A stretch of DNA of 64,000 nucleotides. It comes from an uncultured Lachnospiraceae bacterium (GTDB lineage Bacteria; Bacillota; Clostridia; Lachnospirales; Lachnospiraceae). Of this stretch, positions 52,716-62,118 are shown piece by piece; position 1 is the stretch's first letter, and each line of letters starts with the position of its first letter. The stretch covers positions 1 to 64,000 of the forward strand of contig CAJUDM010000020.1 of NCBI GenBank assembly GCA_910584915.1. Direction: 5' to 3'. The position numbers were made by a program, and so were the translations under genes. The notes under the pieces are model-generated. The model was not told where the DNA came from. It saw only the letters and a list, made by a program, of their open reading frames with translations, and did not search any database.

Positions 52716-55700
52716 TGCTTTCCCTCCTGTTGAAAATACTTTGATTGTTTATGTCCTGTATAATTTGTAAATGATTGATGTTCATCACTCCAATATGCCA
52801 AAATCAACATTCCAATATCTGTATTAGAAATATTCAATCTGTCATATTGTCTTAGCATTACATCATCTCTATCTATAAGATGTAGCTTTGAAGCATCCGG
52901 ACGCCTTGTCACCCCAAGAATTTCTTCATACCATTTTAATGGTTCTTTATCAGAATACCCATCACCAATCCCAAATACATGCCCCATTTCATGACTAATC
53001 GTTCTTACATATTCTTCATCTGAGAATATATAACCCTTCAGTGACTCCGATCTTGGATCTACTCTATGCATATGAATTTCTCTATTTGAAGAATTACTCC
53101 ATCCCCCAGTTCCAGAGTTTGTTCTAGGTATTCCTTTCTCCGCTTCCAAATATACTTTGACATAATTTTGCATGTTCCCCTCTCTGCTATCCCCTTCATG
53201 CACATTTACACCCACCGTAACATTCTCGCCAAAAACATCCAGATAGTTACCGGACCAGTTCTCGATCCCGGCTATCACCAGATCTTTGCACGGAGTTCCG
53301 TTTCCTGTGGTAAGTTTTTCATCCCCTTCAAAATCAACATACACATCGATCATGATGTCATTTCCCGATACATTTATCTGCACAGCGTCATTCTCGTTAT
53401 TTGTAGTAAGCGGATATATGTCTTCCAGGTCGCACCCGCTTGGATCGATATGCCGGACAGGGTTTGACATGCAGTAATGGTACAGATTCATGCTTTGCAT
53501 GTTTTTTATACTGATATATTTATCCCTGTCGCGGGATACGAATCTTCCTGCCGACGGCAGGTATTCCCTTGCCTGCGCAAAATAACTCCCTGAGATACCA
53601 TCCGGCTGATACCCCGTGTACCCAAAAGGCTGCGTCCGTTTCCGGTTATGATATAAATCTCTTCCGAATTCATCATACCCATAGCTTTCCTGCGGTTCTC
53701 CGCTGTCTCCTGTCAAACGAACCGGACTTCCCAATTCATCCTCCACAAAAAATTTGTGGGAATAGTCCCCGTCTATGATTCCGACTACATTACCGCCCCA
53801 TAGAAAATCCTGTCTGTTTTCCCCCTCTTCTTTCTGAAGAAGATTTTGATACTGCTTCGTCAGGTCGATGACATATTCTACTTTTTCTTCCCGATATGTT
53901 TCCTGTCCCTCCAATCTCTTCTCTGTTTTTCCCACTCTGTGCCCAAGCCCGTTATAAATATACTCTGCCTCTTCTCCTGCAGCATTTTTTGCCCATTCTA
54001 AACGGTTGAGCGCCCCGTAAGCATACTGATTTTTTATTTCCCCGTTCAGCAATACCTGGATCAGATTCCCCCGCATATCATATCTGAACTGTTCCTCAGT
54101 CTCCCCTTCCGCTATTATATCCGTTTCACAGACCAATTGATTTAGAGCATTATAACTGTAATTCTTTACATTGCCGCCCTCAATAAGGCTCGTCCTGTTT
54201 CCATAGGCATCATATCTATATTCCCGTAGAATCTCCCCATCTTTAGCTACGCTCTCCAGCCTTCCCAAAGCATCATATCCATAGGTATAGCTTCCGCTCT
54301 CTTCCGGCAGTCCCCTTCTCTCCTTGATGATTCCGGTTTTATTTGCCATCAGGTCATACCGATAGCTGTATGCATCCAGAATTCCTTCCCTGTCCCTGTG
54401 TACCAGAGATGCCAAAAGCCCTCTCTCGTCATACTCATAGCTGGACTTTATGCCATTGGAATAACCTTTTTCACTCAACCGCCCCAGATCATCATACTGA
54501 TAAAAGATCGCTGCGTCTCCCTCCCTTATCTCGGCAAGCCGATACAACGCATCATATCCGTAATGGACAGTCTTTCCGTCCGGATAAGTAAGGCTTGTCC
54601 GCTTTCCTGCTTTCCCGTAAGTATAGGAAACCTTTTTACCATCAGGGTACAAAACTTCCACAGCCCTGCCTGCCGCATCGCTCGTTATTTTGGTGATACC
54701 GATCCAGTCCTTCACTTCCGCCAGCCGCCGCAACGGATTATAAGAAAATTTCACTTCTCTTCCGTCAGCATACAACAGATAATCTAAATCCCCGCACATT
54801 GTATAGCCGTACTTTGTCAGAAAACCTTCCTTATCCAGTTTTTCAATAACCTCACCCCGCTGATCATATTTATAATGCTCAGTCCGCCCAAGGGCATCCG
54901 TCACTTTCTCGATCCTTCCCAGAATATCTCTCTGATACTCCGTTTTTCTCGGTATCCCTCCATCGGATATCCCTTTTTGCAGAATGCCTGTCAGCATGTT
55001 GTTTTCATCATATGTATATTCCGCTTCATTTCCGAGCGCATCTGTTACTCTGACCAGTTTTCCAGTCAGAGAATACTCATAACGCGTCATATTTCCGAGC
55101 GCATCTGCTCTGGAAACTACATTCCCCACAGCATCATAAGTATAAATGATGCGCTCCCCCGCTTTACCGGAAATCTCCGTCAGCCGGTTCAGGCAGTCAT
55201 AACTGTAACTCCGTGTATATCCTATCCTGTCCGTTTTACTGACCAGATTCCCGTTTGCGTCATAAGTATAAACCTCTCTCGTTCCATCGGGATATTCAAT
55301 ACCACTTATTTTTCTTTCACCTGGCAGATAGGAAAAATGTATCTCCCGTCCAGTCTCCTCTGTGACAGAATCTATATTTCCGAGTGCCGTATACTTATAT
55401 CTGCGGATTTTTCCAGCGGAATTTTTTACTTCCTGCAGTCGTCCCATAGTATCATAAATACGTACCGTCTTGTTCCCAAGAGCGTCTGTTGACCTTATCA
55501 GCCTTCCCTCCTTATCATATTCATAACCTGTTACAGCTCCTTCCGGATTAGTTACCTGTATGATATGCCCTGCCGCATCATAGGAGAATCTTGTCTTTGC
55601 CCCCGCTGCATCCGTCATACTCAGCCGGTTTCCATTCCCATCATATGTAAAATGTGTCTTATTCCCAAGCGCATCCTTTATCATTACAAGCCGATTATCG

Positions 55701-57784
55701 TTATCGTATGAATACTCTGTAACCCCCTCGTTCGGTCTCACAATCTTTGCAAGATTCCACATCCTGTCATATTCAAACTTTGTCACTCTGCCCTCCTGAT
55801 CTGTGATTGTTTCCAGTTTATTCAGGGCATTATATCCCCTGCAGAGTCTGCTTCCGTTAAAATCAATTACCTCTGTCACTTTTCCGCTTTCATTATATCG
55901 ATAACTTCTGCTGTCCCCCAACGGATTAATTATTTTTTTAGTCCTGCCGGCTTCATCGTACTCAAATAAAGTGGTATTACCATTCCCATCTGTTGTGCAA
56001 TACATGCGGTTTAAACTGTCGTATTTATAGCAAGTCTCTATTCCCTCCGCGTCACGGATCTTTTCAATATTCCCTCTTTCGTCATATGTTATTTTTGTCA
56101 TGCTTTTATCTGCATTTTCTATATAGAGGAGCCTGCCATATCCATCATAAGCAAAACGCCTCATGCCGCCATCTGCACTGGCAGAAGAAATAAGATTTCC
56201 ATTTTTATCATAACAGTTACGAATTTTTTCCCTGCCATTTACTTTCATTAAAAGAAGTCGGTTTTGAGCATTATAAGTCAGATTTGTCTTCTTTCCCAAC
56301 GCATCAATGATCTGTGTCAGATTTCCTTTGTCATCATACGTCCTCCTGATGGCATTCCCGTTTCGATCTATATGAAGGATTCTCCGATTCTTCCTATCGA
56401 AAGCAAAATGTTCCTTCGTTCCATCCTCATACAGGATATCTGTATTACGGTACTTGCTGTCATGGACATAAGTTGTTCTGCTGCCATTTCTTTCTGTAAG
56501 TATTACCTGTTTTTTGCTGTCATTATAATCATACCTCATACACCCGCCATCCGGAAACTCCTGACAGATAACCCGTCGTTTTTCATCATAGGTATTTTTA
56601 ACTGCTGTATACCCACGAGAATTGACTGTCTCTTCTATCCGCCCGTTCTTCCCATAGCGATAGATATAGATACTGCCTGCCGGATTTATCACTCTTACAA
56701 GCTTCCCTTTCTCATAAGAAAGTTCCACCCTTCTTTCCGTATGGTCTGTTACAAACGTAAGCTGCCCTGTTTCATTATAATCATAATTCAGCCTGGTTTT
56801 ATTATCTGTCTCTGCCTTTTTCAGCTTTCCGCTTTCATCATAGGAGAACGTAATACCTCTTCTATGTCTGTTCTCCTGGCGCACCATCTGTCCCTCCTTA
56901 TTATAAACTATCCTCTCCCCGGTCAGGGCAGTCAGGACATAGTTATCTCCCTCCTTTGCCAGCAACTCCGCGGCGGAATAAAGGCTCCGGTAAGTGCCGT
57001 CCTCTATTCTCTGGAAAGTCTTTTTCTGTCCGTCCCCCATGGAGACGGTTATCTTTCTTTTTTCTGAATTTTCCTCCAGATATGACTCATAATTATGTTT
57101 AAAGCACCTGCCAAGGCATCCTTTGTTCCGGGCTTTAGAATTATAATAGCGATGGAAAAAAAGTGGAATTTCCCCTCCTATTTTTATATCTTCAAGATCA
57201 TAGACAAAGTTTCCCGTCGAAAGATTGACAGGATCTTCGCTGTACTCCACCGCTTTAGCGGATACACCCAACATATCATTCATAACTTCTGTAAGTGCTT
57301 CTGCCAGATTTTCCGCGGTCCCATTCCAATCAGCTTTTATTTCTTCCAGTTTCTGGCTGAACTCTCTGTAGCTCAGATCGACATCCCCTGCTTCCAAAAG
57401 CCCCTCAAGTTCACTGATCCTGCCCTTCACCGAATTCAGAATCTCCTGTATATTGTCCATGCTTTGCGCAAGATTGTTATCATAAGAAGGTATATCATCC
57501 ATAAGCTTATTTAGAGTAGCGTCCATACGGTCTATAGTATCTTTATAAATGTCATTGCTCAACGCCTTCGAAAATCTCGCGATATCTATTCCTAAATCAG
57601 TCACCTTGTATTCTTCTCTTATTCCATTATATGTAACTGAAATAGCTGATATAGAAGTTTCCATCTTCTGGCTGAGGCTGATTGCTTCGTTTAAAATAGA
57701 CTTTCCCTGCATGAGCAATTCCTGCTGACTATTTGCATCAAATGCTCTGTCCCTGTCCAAAGTTGCGCCATCGTATCTCCCCAT
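52712..57784 (-). CDS. RHS-repeat polymorphic toxin with zincin metallopeptidase tip
   Basis: A 1690-residue protein. A helical N-terminal export region comes first (about 1-170, LXG/WXG-like, no signal peptide), then an RHS entry motif (DPVNLSTGNFVYDLEDIKIG). Dozens of YD repeats forming the shell follow (about 200-1390), with the core end motif (GYTGYQPDG, AREYLPSAGRFVSRDRD, NPVRHIDPSG). The 240-residue tip begins at about 1450. The tip has a zinc-protease site HEMGHVFGIGD (52979 region, His about 1598), an HExxHxxGxxD zincin. Start ATG 57784 has GGAGGAG at 7 bases. The frame upstream to 57874 overlaps the neighbouring gene and is rejected. Probably exported by the adjacent T7SS-like locus. 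Confidence 0.9.
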   Translation of the reverse strand: MGRYDGATLDRDRAFDANSQQELLMQGKSILNEAISLSQKMETSISAISVTYNGIREEYKVTDLGIDIARFSKALSNDIYKDTIDRMDATLNKLMDDIPSYDNNLAQSMDNIQEILNSVKGRISELEGLLEAGDVDLSYREFSQKLEEIKADWNGTAENLAEALTEVMNDMLGVSAKAVEYSEDPVNLSTGNFVYDLEDIKIGGEIPLFFHRYYNSKARNKGCLGRCFKHNYESYLEENSEKRKITVSMGDGQKKTFQRIEDGTYRSLYSAAELLAKEGDNYVLTALTGERIVYNKEGQMVRQENRHRRGITFSYDESGKLKKAETDNKTRLNYDYNETGQLTFVTDHTERRVELSYEKGKLVRVINPAGSIYIYRYGKNGRIEETVNSRGYTAVKNTYDEKRRVICQEFPDGGCMRYDYNDSKKQVILTERNGSRTTYVHDSKYRNTDILYEDGTKEHFAFDRKNRRILHIDRNGNAIRRTYDDKGNLTQIIDALGKKTNLTYNAQNRLLLMKVNGREKIRNCYDKNGNLISSASADGGMRRFAYDGYGRLLYIENADKSMTKITYDERGNIEKIRDAEGIETCYKYDSLNRMYCTTDGNGNTTLFEYDEAGRTKKIINPLGDSRSYRYNESGKVTEVIDFNGSRLCRGYNALNKLETITDQEGRVTKFEYDRMWNLAKIVRPNEGVTEYSYDNDNRLVMIKDALGNKTHFTYDGNGNRLSMTDAAGAKTRFSYDAAGHIIQVTNPEGAVTGYEYDKEGRLIRSTDALGNKTVRIYDTMGRLQEVKNSAGKIRRYKYTALGNIDSVTEETGREIHFSYLPGERKISGIEYPDGTREVYTYDANGNLVSKTDRIGYTRSYSYDCLNRLTEISGKAGERIIYTYDAVGNVVSRADALGNMTRYEYSLTGKLVRVTDALGNEAEYTYDENNMLTGILQKGISDGGIPRKTEYQRDILGRIEKVTDALGRTEHYKYDQRGEVIEKLDKEGFLTKYGYTMCGDLDYLLYADGREVKFSYNPLRRLAEVKDWIGITKITSDAAGRAVEVLYPDGKKVSYTYGKAGKRTSLTYPDGKTVHYGYDALYRLAEIREGDAAIFYQYDDLGRLSEKGYSNGIKSSYEYDERGLLASLVHRDREGILDAYSYRYDLMANKTGIIKERRGLPEESGSYTYGYDALGRLESVAKDGEILREYRYDAYGNRTSLIEGGNVKNYSYNALNQLVCETDIIAEGETEEQFRYDMRGNLIQVLLNGEIKNQYAYGALNRLEWAKNAAGEEAEYIYNGLGHRVGKTEKRLEGQETYREEKVEYVIDLTKQYQNLLQKEEGENRQDFLWGGNVVGIIDGDYSHKFFVEDELGSPVRLTGDSGEPQESYGYDEFGRDLYHNRKRTQPFGYTGYQPDGISGSYFAQAREYLPSAGRFVSRDRDKYISIKNMQSMNLYHYCMSNPVRHIDPSGCDLEDIYPLTTNNENDAVQINVSGNDIMIDVYVDFEGDEKLTTGNGTPCKDLVIAGIENWSGNYLDVFGENVTVGVNVHEGDSREGNMQNYVKVYLEAEKGIPRTNSGTGGWSNSSNREIHMHRVDPRSESLKGYIFSDEEYVRTISHEMGHVFGIGDGYSDKEPLKWYEEILGVTRRPDASKLHLIDRDDVMLRQYDRLNISNTDIGMLILAYWSDEHQSFTNYTGHKQSKYFQQEGKQ
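53301..53413. repeat. Direct repeat of the RHS tip start, copy 2
   Basis: The intact copy of the 112-bp sequence at 48628-48739, within the beginning of the zincin tip of the RHS gene. Homology at tip borders is the substrate for tip exchange. Confidence 0.85.
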
Positions 57785-57830
57785 CTGGTTTCTCCTCCAT
57801 AACCCATTGTCGATCTCATGATTGCTGCTT

Positions 57831-58124
57831 TTATCTGACTTTTGCGTTGTTATATGTAGTATCCACATCTGCAAAGGCAGCTGACGCCGCCTGTATATAA
57901 TTTGCCATTGCGATCAACAGCTTCCCGACCGATTCCATCATTACAACTTCCTGTTCCACTTCTTTTTTCAAAGATTCAATAAAATCACCTGCTGAATTTT
58001 CTACTGCGTTTATGATCGCATCTCCTGACGCTTTACTTTTGTCTATAATATTCGTCTGTATTCTGCTGATGAGTCCGGAAATCATGCTCTCCGTGTTACT
58101 GCCGCTGATACTGATATCGCACAT
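57831..58124 (-). CDS. WXG100-sized T7SS partner protein A
   Basis: A 97-residue, mostly helical protein (MCDISISGSNTESMISG start, ending YNNAKVR). It has no Trp-X-Gly but has the length and two-helix character of WXG100/LXG-partner proteins. It ends 46 bp before the RHS toxin start, on the same strand. Small helical partners encoded directly before a T7SS toxin usually bind its N-terminal helical region as chaperones for export. The exact family is not recognised. Confidence 0.7.
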   Translation of the reverse strand: MCDISISGSNTESMISGLISRIQTNIIDKSKASGDAIINAVENSAGDFIESLKKEVEQEVVMMESVGKLLIAMANYIQAASAAFADVDTTYNNAKVR

Positions 58125-58136
58125 TTTGTCTCCCTC

Positions 58137-58430
58137 CTACCCTTTTACAGTGTCCGTTATCATAATACTTGTAACCATATTGGCAACTCCAGCCTCGCTG
58201 TCCTGAAACGCCTGCTTTATCAATGTCATAATATCGCCTGATAGTACATCCAGCATATCTGTCATCTTCACTGATGTCTTATTCGCCCAGAAAATCTCCT
58301 GGCTGGTCACCATCATTTTCATCTCCGCAACAAAGTCCTCAACAGTTGAAAGCTGATCCGTATGCATTTGGGATAACTCTGCGACTATCGTCTGATATTC
58401 CGCTTCCCGCAGATTTACTGTCTGTGCCAT
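58137..58430 (-). CDS. WXG100-sized T7SS partner protein B
   Basis: A 97-residue helical protein (LREAEYQTIVAELSQMHTDQ, then EIFWANKTSVKM; Trp in the central turn but followed by Ala-Asn). It is 12 bp upstream of partner A. The two together resemble the pair of small targeting factors found before LXG toxins. No other function is visible. Confidence 0.7.
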   Translation of the reverse strand: MAQTVNLREAEYQTIVAELSQMHTDQLSTVEDFVAEMKMMVTSQEIFWANKTSVKMTDMLDVLSGDIMTLIKQAFQDSEAGVANMVTSIMITDTVKG

Positions 58431-58447
58431 TTATTTCTCCTCCCCAC

Positions 58448-58864
58448 CTAAATAGATGCCAGTTCGCTTTCCAAAGCTGATATTTTCGCATCAATAAAAG
58501 ATAAATAATCATTCAACCTGGAAATCTGCGCCCCCACGTTTCCGTTTAATCCGCTTACCTTACCATAAGTCTGATCCATCTCCGCCATGCATGCTGTAAA
58601 ATCCTCTTTTATCTTATTGGCGCATACACCCTCAAACAGATTTACAATGACGACCTCCGACAGAATATCATTCCCATTATAAATAGTTTTCTGTGCATCC
58701 CACTCTCCCAGATACCCGTTCAGATTTGACTGCTCAGTCGTAAGGTTCTCTATCTGGGTTTCCACGGTCTCCCTCTTTGTTTTCCACTCCCTAATCTGAT
58801 TGCGTATTGCCTCCCTTCTCCTCTCTTTTCTCGCTCTCTCCTCCGCATCCCTGTCGCGTGGCAT
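58448..58864 (-). CDS. Coiled-coil T7SS-associated protein (DUF5082/YwqI-like)
   Basis: A 138-residue, highly charged helical protein. The N-terminal Arg/Glu-rich helix (DAEERARKERRREAIRNQ) leads into a coiled coil, with a second coiled coil at the C-terminus (SRLNDYLSFIDAKISALESE). The layout resembles short coiled-coil proteins such as YwqI in LXG toxin loci. It is part of the minus-strand operon with very short gaps (2 bp to the next upstream gene). Confidence 0.6.
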   Translation of the reverse strand: MPRDRDAEERARKERRREAIRNQIREWKTKRETVETQIENLTTEQSNLNGYLGEWDAQKTIYNGNDILSEVVIVNLFEGVCANKIKEDFTACMAEMDQTYGKVSGLNGNVGAQISRLNDYLSFIDAKISALESELASI

Positions 58865-58866
58865 AA

Positions 58867-59133
58867 TTACCCTCCCTGTCTTTCGTCCTCTTCTTCCTCT
58901 TCCGGCGTCAGAATATCTCCGGAATAGATATCCGCCTCTCTGTATGTCAAAAGTACGCTCACCTGATTATTCTTTCTCATCGCTCTGATATAGCGGACGG
59001 CTTCTGCCGCTTCCTCCTCCATAAATCCTCTCTCCGCCAGTATCTCCATAGTCTCCTTTATTTTCTGTCCGTCGGATACAAGCAGTTCCAGATCCCGCTG
59101 TCCCTTAATCCTCCATGTCAATCTCAACTGCAT
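58867..59133 (-). CDS. EsaB/YukD-like small protein
   Basis: An 88-residue protein with alternating strand/helix pattern: DLELLVSDGQKIKETMEIL, then VSVLLTYREADIYSGDIL, and an acidic tail EEEEEDERQGG. This arrangement (beta strands around a helix, G-x-L near the end) resembles the ubiquitin-like EsaB/YukD component of T7SSb, but the match is by pattern only. Its start overlaps the end of the EssA-like gene by 29 bp. Confidence 0.5.
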   Translation of the reverse strand: MQLRLTWRIKGQRDLELLVSDGQKIKETMEILAERGFMEEEAAEAVRYIRAMRKNNQVSVLLTYREADIYSGDILTPEEEEEDERQGG

Positions 59134-59641
59134 CCGCTCTTCTCCTCTTTTTTCTGGCAGCGCCCGCCCTCATCAGAACACAGATAAATATCAAAACAAA
59201 CAGAAGCTCCGCCATGACAAAATACAGGGAATTATCCTCTTCCCCCCTGCTGTAGTCCCCGGTCCTTGTAAGCCGGATCTCCTCCGAAAAGATGATCTCC
59301 GCCATATCCTCCTCTTCGTTTTCGGACTGCATCCGCCCTGAAAATATGTATTCCGTCAGCGCCTGTGTCCTCGCGCTCTGTTCATCCTTCATCTGCCGGT
59401 ATAACTCCATGCTCTCCCCGGAGAACAGATCCGAAACGCCGTATTTGTCCAGAAGAGATGTATATGTTATACGGTCCCTGTCCCTCCATGCCTCACCGTT
59501 CAATGTCAGATTTCCCGACGCTCCCGCTTCACTTCCGGCATTCTGCCCGTCTTCTGCTGTCATATTGTTTCCCGCGCTCTGCGCCTCTTTGGCCGCAGCA
59601 TTCTCTGAGCCCGGCATATCTTCTATCGCGTCATTTTCCAT
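59105..59641 (-). CDS. Single-pass membrane protein, possible EssA analogue
   Basis: A 178-residue protein with an Ala/Asn/Glu-rich N-terminal part, a conserved-looking middle (LLDKYGVSDLFSGESMELYR) and one C-terminal membrane helix (LYFVMAELLFVLIFICVLM, about 141-159). A basic stretch (ARKKRRR) and an acidic end follow. The topology puts most of the protein outside, as for EssA of T7SSb systems. Position between the WXG100 gene and the EsaB-like gene supports this. The identity is tentative. Confidence 0.5.
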   Translation of the reverse strand: MENDAIEDMPGSENAAAKEAQSAGNNMTAEDGQNAGSEAGASGNLTLNGEAWRDRDRITYTSLLDKYGVSDLFSGESMELYRQMKDEQSARTQALTEYIFSGRMQSENEEEDMAEIIFSEEIRLTRTGDYSRGEEDNSLYFVMAELLFVLIFICVLMRAGAARKKRRRADAVEIDMED

Positions 59642-59732
59642 CGCCGCTCACACTCCCGCTTTCATCGCCGCCGCAAAACAGGGCGGGCAGACGCCGCAGA
59701 TCTCTCCATTGCCCTGCCCGCCTTCCATGCCG

Positions 59733-60035
59733 TTATCCCACAGATACTTTGGACTTGGAGTATGCGCTGTCCACCGCCTGCATATCGGCAATGTAATCGG
59801 AAGTCGACTGGATCAGGCTTCTGACTACCTCCAACGTCTGGGAAAAGTTGTTCGCCAGTGCGGTATAGTCCTCACGGTAGGTCTCCGTGGATGCGGATAC
59901 CCATCCGTCGCATAACGTGGTCACGCTCGACGTCATGGAACTTGTAGTGGTCTCAAACTCCTCCGCGTACTGGGACAGCTTTGCTATTTCAGCCTGCATG
60001 TCCTCATAACTCATTTTTAAACTTTCTGCTCCCAT
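59733..60035 (-). CDS. WXG100 protein (EsxA-like)
   Basis: A 100-residue two-helix protein with the hairpin motif as Trp-Val-Ser (LCDGWVSASTETYREDYTAL, about 42-61). The length, helical character and Trp position match EsxA-type secreted proteins of type VII systems. It is placed between the EsaA-like and EssA-like genes, as in T7SSb loci. Confidence 0.85.
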   Translation of the reverse strand: MGAESLKMSYEDMQAEIAKLSQYAEEFETTTSSMTSSVTTLCDGWVSASTETYREDYTALANNFSQTLEVVRSLIQSTSDYIADMQAVDSAYSKSKVSVG

Positions 60036-60090
60036 TTTTCTTCTCCTTCCTGCTGCTTTGTATTTAATAATCAGTCAAAAGACTGAACTA

Positions 60091-62031
60091 TTACAGTGAA
60101 ATTTCCCCGCTCCGCTCTGCGGTTTTTTTATGCTGCTGCCGTAATTGAAGTAAGATCTCCGCCAGGCAGAGGGCGATCCCGATCCCGAGAATGACAGCTA
60201 TCCATGTTTTTGCAAAAGTCTTTTCCTCGGCGGCAGCTTCCTCCGTATTTTCTGCTGTGTTGGAAGCGGTTCTGCTGTTTATCTGCGGCAGGACCGGGTT
60301 GATGATATGGTCGTACACTGACGTATTTCCCCGGCTTCCCACTCTCGTGTACTCCAGAGTATCGGTAAATCCCTCCAGCAGGCTTACATTTACGCCGTTT
60401 ACCGCCTCCCTGGAGGATTTCAGTTCCTGAATACACTCCTCCACATTCGCCGCGGTCTGCTCCTCCGCCTCGTCCAGGGAATCTCTGAGAAGGCTCTTCT
60501 GCTCCGCCGTCGCGGCATATACCTCCTCCGCATAGGCCAGATAGTCCGTATTATTCTGTTCCACGCTGTCGAACAGCTCCCCGGCATTGTCGTTGATATC
60601 GTCAAGCCAGGCTTCCAAGTCCGCCCTCTCGATATACCGCATCGGGTCGTAATCCTGCAGGTCTGTCTCATATTTCTCCATGCTCTCGCTCAGCTTCTTT
60701 TCCTCTTCCTCCATCCGTTCCATCTGTTCCCTGCATTCCTCGTACAATGCATCCACATAATATTCCTGCAGTACCCGGTCTATCTCCTCCGACTCCGATT
60801 CCATCTTAAACAGTTCAAGGAATCTGTCCGCTATCCCGGCAATCTGTTCCTCACCCGGCTTTGTCAGCGTGATCCGGTCTTCTTTTCCGTCGCCGGGATC
60901 GTTTCCGGAGATACTTTTTTCATCGCCCTGCGGACCCGTATTCCTGCCGGGATCTCCCTGCCCCGGATCGTTTTCGGAAAGCTTCTCACCGCCATCCTTC
61001 CCCGGATCATTTCCCGAGATGTCCTCCGGGTACAGTTCATCCAGGCGGTCATTCGCCTCTTTCTGATCCCTGCTCAGCTGTTCGTTCAGGATCTCCTCCA
61101 CGACCGCCCTTGTCTCTTCCAGCCTTCTGTCGATCTCTTCGTTATAGAGCCCCACCGCCTCCGCAAGATTCTCATGTCCCGTCTCCAGGAGCGCTGCCTG
61201 TCCCTCCACAGTGTCGTCGATGACTGTGCGGTACGCCGTCTGGAAATCATCTATCACTGTCTCAGCCCCGGCATTGGCGTCTTTTATGGCGGCAAGATCG
61301 CGCTTTCCCTCCTGCACCGCATTCTCATAGTCGGAAAACAGTCCCTCCATCAGAGCGCTGTTCAGCTTTGTAAACGCTGCGAACTCTAACGGCTCCATAT
61401 CGCGGTCGACGATGGTCTCCTCCACAGGCTCCGCCATGGCGATCAGCTTTGCCGCATCTATACCGGCAAGAAGCTCCAATTCTGTATTGTCATTGGAAAG
61501 TATCGTGGATGAGTCATCCTGCACCTGATGGAACTGCGCCATGATCGCATCCATATACATATACGCGACGTTGGAATTCAGCATCGTGATGAAGGCGTTT
61601 ACATCATTGACCGCCTGCAGTCCCGATTCTTCATCCAGTCTGAGGTTATACTGATAATCCAGCACAACTTTCCGCGGCTCCCGCTCAAGCGAAGTGACGG
61701 ACGCCGAAAAGGTTTCCGGTATGATGATGCAGGCGGCGTAGGAGTCGTTTTCTATCCCGGTCCGCGCATCGTTTAATCCGGTCACAGTAAAATTATCCCC
61801 CGGAAAGCCCATGAGCTGACTCGCATAATTGATCCTCAAATCTCCGACCATTATGCCGTCGTCCATATTGACAACGGCAATGTCCGATACATGTTCTCTG
61901 CGCGTCCGGTCGGCCTCCTGGCGGCTGCGCTCCATATGTATTCCCGTGATAACGCATAAAACAAGCAGGGCCGCCAGCCCGGCGCTGTACAACAGGATTC
62001 TTATCGCTTTTTTCACCATTTTGCTTTCCAT
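60091..62031 (-). CDS. EsaA/YhgE-like T7SS membrane protein
   Basis: A 646-residue protein with one membrane helix at each end (about 10-28 and 612-632) and a long outside region between them. The first part has the YhgE/Pip-type domain (IAVVNMDDGIMVGDLRINYA; NDSYAACIIIPETFSASV). Long coiled coils and a Pro/Gly/Asp-rich insert (repeats of SGNDPG, about 335-390) follow. This is shorter than staphylococcal EsaA (about 1000 residues, six helices). EsaA is a core component of T7SSb and serves as a phage receptor in some species. The promoter lies at 62090-62118. Confidence 0.8.
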   Translation of the reverse strand: MESKMVKKAIRILLYSAGLAALLVLCVITGIHMERSRQEADRTRREHVSDIAVVNMDDGIMVGDLRINYASQLMGFPGDNFTVTGLNDARTGIENDSYAACIIIPETFSASVTSLEREPRKVVLDYQYNLRLDEESGLQAVNDVNAFITMLNSNVAYMYMDAIMAQFHQVQDDSSTILSNDNTELELLAGIDAAKLIAMAEPVEETIVDRDMEPLEFAAFTKLNSALMEGLFSDYENAVQEGKRDLAAIKDANAGAETVIDDFQTAYRTVIDDTVEGQAALLETGHENLAEAVGLYNEEIDRRLEETRAVVEEILNEQLSRDQKEANDRLDELYPEDISGNDPGKDGGEKLSENDPGQGDPGRNTGPQGDEKSISGNDPGDGKEDRITLTKPGEEQIAGIADRFLELFKMESESEEIDRVLQEYYVDALYEECREQMERMEEEEKKLSESMEKYETDLQDYDPMRYIERADLEAWLDDINDNAGELFDSVEQNNTDYLAYAEEVYAATAEQKSLLRDSLDEAEEQTAANVEECIQELKSSREAVNGVNVSLLEGFTDTLEYTRVGSRGNTSVYDHIINPVLPQINSRTASNTAENTEEAAAEEKTFAKTWIAVILGIGIALCLAEILLQLRQQHKKTAERSGEISL

Positions 62032-62089
62032 GCTCTATTGACAGATTTCATTTGTATTCCTCGTTGTCATAACGTCAAATTTTATCAAA

Positions 62090-62118
62090 ATTATATTTCT
62101 ATTCATATTTATTGTCAA
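62090..62118 (-). promoter_or_regulatory. Consensus promoter of the T7SS operon
   Basis: On the minus strand, TTGACA (62118-62113), 17 bp, TATAAT (62095-62090): both boxes match sigma-A consensus exactly. The -35 lies inside TTATTGTCAATAATAA (62109-62124), a near-palindrome. Confidence 0.85.

Noticed and set aside
52191..57514. Many plus-strand frames opposite the RHS gene
   Set aside because: YD-repeat genes produce long antisense frames because of repeated codon patterns. None has a start signal or recognisable domain.
57785..57874. Thirty-residue N-terminal extension of the RHS protein
   Set aside because: It overlaps the end of the small helical partner gene in another frame, and the ATG at 57784 has a near-perfect Shine-Dalgarno.
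46514..58124. Integrated prophage or conjugative element as the carrier of the island
   Set aside because: No integrase, capsid, portal, relaxase or conjugation genes and no flanking tRNA duplication are visible. The only mobile gene is the IS110 transposase.
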